NCBI RefSeq assembly: GCF_024609325.1
Contig: NZ_JANHMQ010000005.1
Span: 1 to 64,000, forward strand
From: Geothrix fuzhouensis
GTDB lineage: Bacteria; Acidobacteriota; Holophagae; Holophagales; Holophagaceae
Direction: 5' to 3'
DNA: 64,000 nt
In this document: positions 61,988-64,000 of the stretch, piece after piece
How the letters are laid out: every line of letters begins with the position of its first letter
Numbering within the stretch: position 1 is the stretch's first letter
The notes under the pieces: model-generated
Databases searched by the model: none
The model's input: only the letters and a program-made list of their open reading frames with translations
Told to the model about the DNA's origin: nothing
Made by a program: the position numbers and the translations under genes

Positions 61988-62038
61988 TCGATCCGGTGGG
62001 TCGTGATGGAAGGTGGAGAACGGCGTGGTCCGCCTCTC

Positions 62039-62383
62039 CTACTTCATCTCGCCCTTGAACGTCGCGATCTCCCGCCGCAGGACCGTGGCACGGTTCTTCG
62101 CTTCGGTCGACTTTAGTTGCGGCGTCAAGTCCGCCAGTTCCTGCTCGACGCGTTCGACAGTGGCGATCGGTGCCTCCACCTGGCTGGACGCATCCACGCC
62201 CAGCGCCTGGGTCCGGCCGGCCGCCTGCCATTGCTCGCGGGCTCGCGCGAATTCCTCGCCCAGATCAATCACCTGCTGCTCCTCCGCCGAGAGGGCCACC
62301 CAGGGGAGGCGGCCCGTCATGAAGTAGTAGCCTCCCGTAAACAAGCCAGCCACGACCACAAAGACAGCCAGAATCCTCTTCAT
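62039..62383 (-). CDS. Small membrane-anchored protein, unknown function
   Basis: A 114-residue protein (MKRILAVFVVVAGLFTGGYYF at the start) with one N-terminal anchor and a charged helical remainder (about 30-114, Glu/Arg/Ala-rich, coiled-coil-like). A GTG two codons upstream is the alternative start. Divergent from der. No family recognised. Confidence 0.6.
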   Translation of the reverse strand: MKRILAVFVVVAGLFTGGYYFMTGRLPWVALSAEEQQVIDLGEEFARAREQWQAAGRTQALGVDASSQVEAPIATVERVEQELADLTPQLKSTEAKNRATVLRREIATFKGEMK

Positions 62384-62498
62384 GAACACACCCCATCGGA
62401 TTTCTCCGCCTCAGCTTACGGCGAATGGAGGGCGATAGTCTCATTCCTTCCCTGTCTTTTCCCGCCCGAACCGATAGACTGAAGGGCTTGGAACAGAT

Positions 62499-64000
62499 AT
62501 GAAACTACCCCTTGTCGCCCTCTGCGGACGCCCGAACGTGGGCAAGTCCACCCTCTTCAACCGGCTCACCCGCACCCGGGCGGCCCTGGTCCACGACCTG
62601 CCGGGCATGACCCGCGACCGCAGCTACGGGCGCGTCACCTGCCTGAGCGAGGAGGGCGTGGCGGAGGAGGTCTTCGAGCTGGTGGATACCGGCGGCCTGG
62701 ATTTCGAAGGCGATGACGTCATCACCCAGGGCATCACCCGCATGGCCGAGGCCGCGCTGGGCGAGGCCCACGTGGCCATCCTCCTGGTGGACGGCCACGA
62801 CGGCCTGACCGCCGGGGACGAGGAGATCGCCGCGCGGCTCCGCCGCCAGGGCAAGCCCATCCTGCTCGTCATCAACAAGCTGGACGGCATGAAGGGCGGC
62901 GCGCCCGATGCCGGCTTCTACGGTCTGGGCTTTGATCAGGTGCTGGCCATCTCCGCCGCCCACGGGGCGGGTGTTCCCGAGCTAATCGAGGCCATCCGTG
63001 CGCGTCTGCCCTTCCACCGCACGCCCGAAGAGGCGGAAATCCACTCGCTTTCGGACGAGCTGCGCTTTGCCATTATCGGCCGGCCCAACGTGGGCAAGTC
63101 TTCCCTCACGAACCGCCTGCTGGGCTATGAGCGCAGCCTGGTGAGCGAGGTCGCCGGCACCACGAGGGATACCGTAGATACGGTCTTCCACGTGAAGGAC
63201 AAGGTCTACCGGATGATCGATACGGCCGGCATCCGCAAGAAGGGCAAGACCCACGAAGGCGCCGAGAAGCTCAGCATCCTCAAGGCCAAACAGGCCATGG
63301 CGCGCGCCGACGTGAGCCTGCTCCTGCTGGATGCCGTGGAGGGGGCCACCCACCAGGATGCCGTCATCGCCGGCTACGCCCAGGAGGCCGGTGCCGCTGT
63401 CATCCTCGTGGTGAACAAGTGGGATCTCGTCGAGAAGGACACCCACACCATCTACGGGGCCGAAGAAGACCTCCGCCGCAGCCTGGGCTTCCTGCACCAC
63501 GCACCCATGATCTTCCTGTCGGCGCTCACCGGACAGCGCGTGTCAAAACTTTTCGGCATGATCGACGAGCTGGCCGAGGCCCACGCCCGGCGGATCCCCA
63601 CGGGCGAGCTGAACCGGTTCCTGCGCGAAACCGTGAGCGCCATGAGCCCCCACGCCATCGATGGCAAGCTGCCCAAGCTCTACTTCATGACCCAGGTGGG
63701 TGTGCGACCGCCCAGCTTCGTGGTGAAGGCCAACACGGACCGCGGACTCCACTTCAGCTACGTCCGCTACATGGAGAACCGCCTGCGCGAGCAGTTCGGC
63801 CTAGCAGGCGTGCCGCTACGCCTCAGCATCCAGAAAAAAAAGAAAGACGAGGGCGAGGAAGCGGAAGTCGCAGCTGTGCGCCGCATCCTGGATCCGGGTG
63901 AAGGCCTGAAGCCTTCCCGTAGCAACGAATCCCTCCAGGCCCAGCGGGTGGACAAGGTCAAGGCGCGGCCCCGCCCCAAGAAGAAGGAAGGCCCCAAACC
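62499..64000 (+). CDS. der: GTPase Der (EngA), 3' end outside the window
   Basis: A double-GTPase ribosome biogenesis factor for the 50S subunit. The frame is open from ATG 62499 to the edge of the window (500 codons). First G domain: GRPNVGKST (10-18), DTGGLDF, NKLDG. Second G domain near 190-360: GRPNVGKSS, DTAGIRKKG, NKWDLVEKD. A KH-like domain follows (PKLYFMTQVGVRPPSFVVKA). The C-terminal Lys/Arg-rich tail runs past the window. The length already exceeds the usual 430-490, so the tail is long. Confidence 0.95.
   Translation, partial: MKLPLVALCGRPNVGKSTLFNRLTRTRAALVHDLPGMTRDRSYGRVTCLSEEGVAEEVFELVDTGGLDFEGDDVITQGITRMAEAALGEAHVAILLVDGHDGLTAGDEEIAARLRRQGKPILLVINKLDGMKGGAPDAGFYGLGFDQVLAISAAHGAGVPELIEAIRARLPFHRTPEEAEIHSLSDELRFAIIGRPNVGKSSLTNRLLGYERSLVSEVAGTTRDTVDTVFHVKDKVYRMIDTAGIRKKGKTHEGAEKLSILKAKQAMARADVSLLLLDAVEGATHQDAVIAGYAQEAGAAVILVVNKWDLVEKDTHTIYGAEEDLRRSLGFLHHAPMIFLSALTGQRVSKLFGMIDELAEAHARRIPTGELNRFLRETVSAMSPHAIDGKLPKLYFMTQVGVRPPSFVVKANTDRGLHFSYVRYMENRLREQFGLAGVPLRLSIQKKKKDEGEEAEVAAVRRILDPGEGLKPSRSNESLQAQRVDKVKARPRPKKKEGPK

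Overview
The window is high-GC DNA from a diderm (Gram-negative type) bacterium. It encodes a LamB-type porin, several lipoproteins, small outer-membrane barrels, an LpxH-like lipid A phosphatase and a periplasmic NrfA/NrfH nitrite reductase. The gene content fits the Acidobacteriota, class Holophagae (Geothrix-like), but that assignment is an inference from gene content and style. It was not tested against a database. No rRNA, CRISPR array, phage or classical insertion sequence was recognised.

Layout. 0.2-2.1 kb: a toxin-antitoxin-like nucleotidyltransferase pair and a small membrane protein. 2.2-4.3 kb: nrfHA for ammonia-forming nitrite reduction. 4.4-7.1 kb: a secreted DUF4097 protein, a small Cys-rich protein, a YdcZ-type transporter and an FHA-GGDEF diguanylate cyclase. 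7.1-7.85 kb: tRNA-Gln and tRNA-Glu followed by an unusual array built from copies of the tRNA-Glu 3' end. 8.1-11.6 kb: a one-polypeptide restriction-modification enzyme with an AT-richer specificity region and a palindromic repeat inserted in frame. 11.9-18.4 kb: a lipoprotein, a cytidylate-kinase-like protein, a VanZ-LpxH fusion, engB, ftsE, a thiolase and a SHOCT protein. 18.5-25.1 kb: a divergent Entner-Doudoroff locus (zwf-pgl-hexR facing edd-eda-gap). 25.2-27.3 kb: a SHOCT lipoprotein and a secreted epimerase-like barrel protein. 27.3-27.65 kb: palindromic repeats. 27.7-46.2 kb: a large maltodextrin/starch cluster (pullulanase, phosphorylase, amylases, a free CBM41 protein, malEFGK, lamB, alpha-glucosidase, and divergently glk and a LacI-family regulator). 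46.4-54.8 kb: a second DUF4097 protein, two M16-family proteins without the zinc motif, purC, a TPR protein, two paralogous barrels, a PDE-like metallohydrolase and an HPt protein. 54.9-61.4 kb: the ATP synthase cluster b'-b-delta-alpha-gamma-beta-epsilon without a and c. It has a short open frame that repeats the start of the gamma subunit. 61.6-62.0 kb: tRNA-Val and tRNA-Asp, with a second tRNA-tail element after tRNA-Asp. 62.0-64.0 kb: a small anchored protein and der, cut by the window edge.

How it works together. Starch fragments would be bound and trimmed outside the cytoplasm, enter through LamB and MalEFGK, and be cut by phosphorylase and glucosidase. Glk makes glucose-6-phosphate, and the Entner-Doudoroff genes 20 kb away convert it to pyruvate and glyceraldehyde-3-phosphate. 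The same LacI-type palindrome, TGTAACCGGTTACA, lies upstream of the glucosidase and, with one mismatch, between zwf and edd. One regulator may therefore join both blocks.

The most unusual signals are four. (1) The tRNA-tail elements after tRNA-Glu and tRNA-Asp share one architecture: hairpin, inverted tRNA 3' end, chain of hairpins, direct tRNA 3' sequence. (2) A duplicated, interrupted gamma-subunit leader sits between atpA and atpG. (3) Palindromes with internally repeated arms form a set, one of them inside a coding sequence. (4) A shared operator links sugar uptake to central metabolism.
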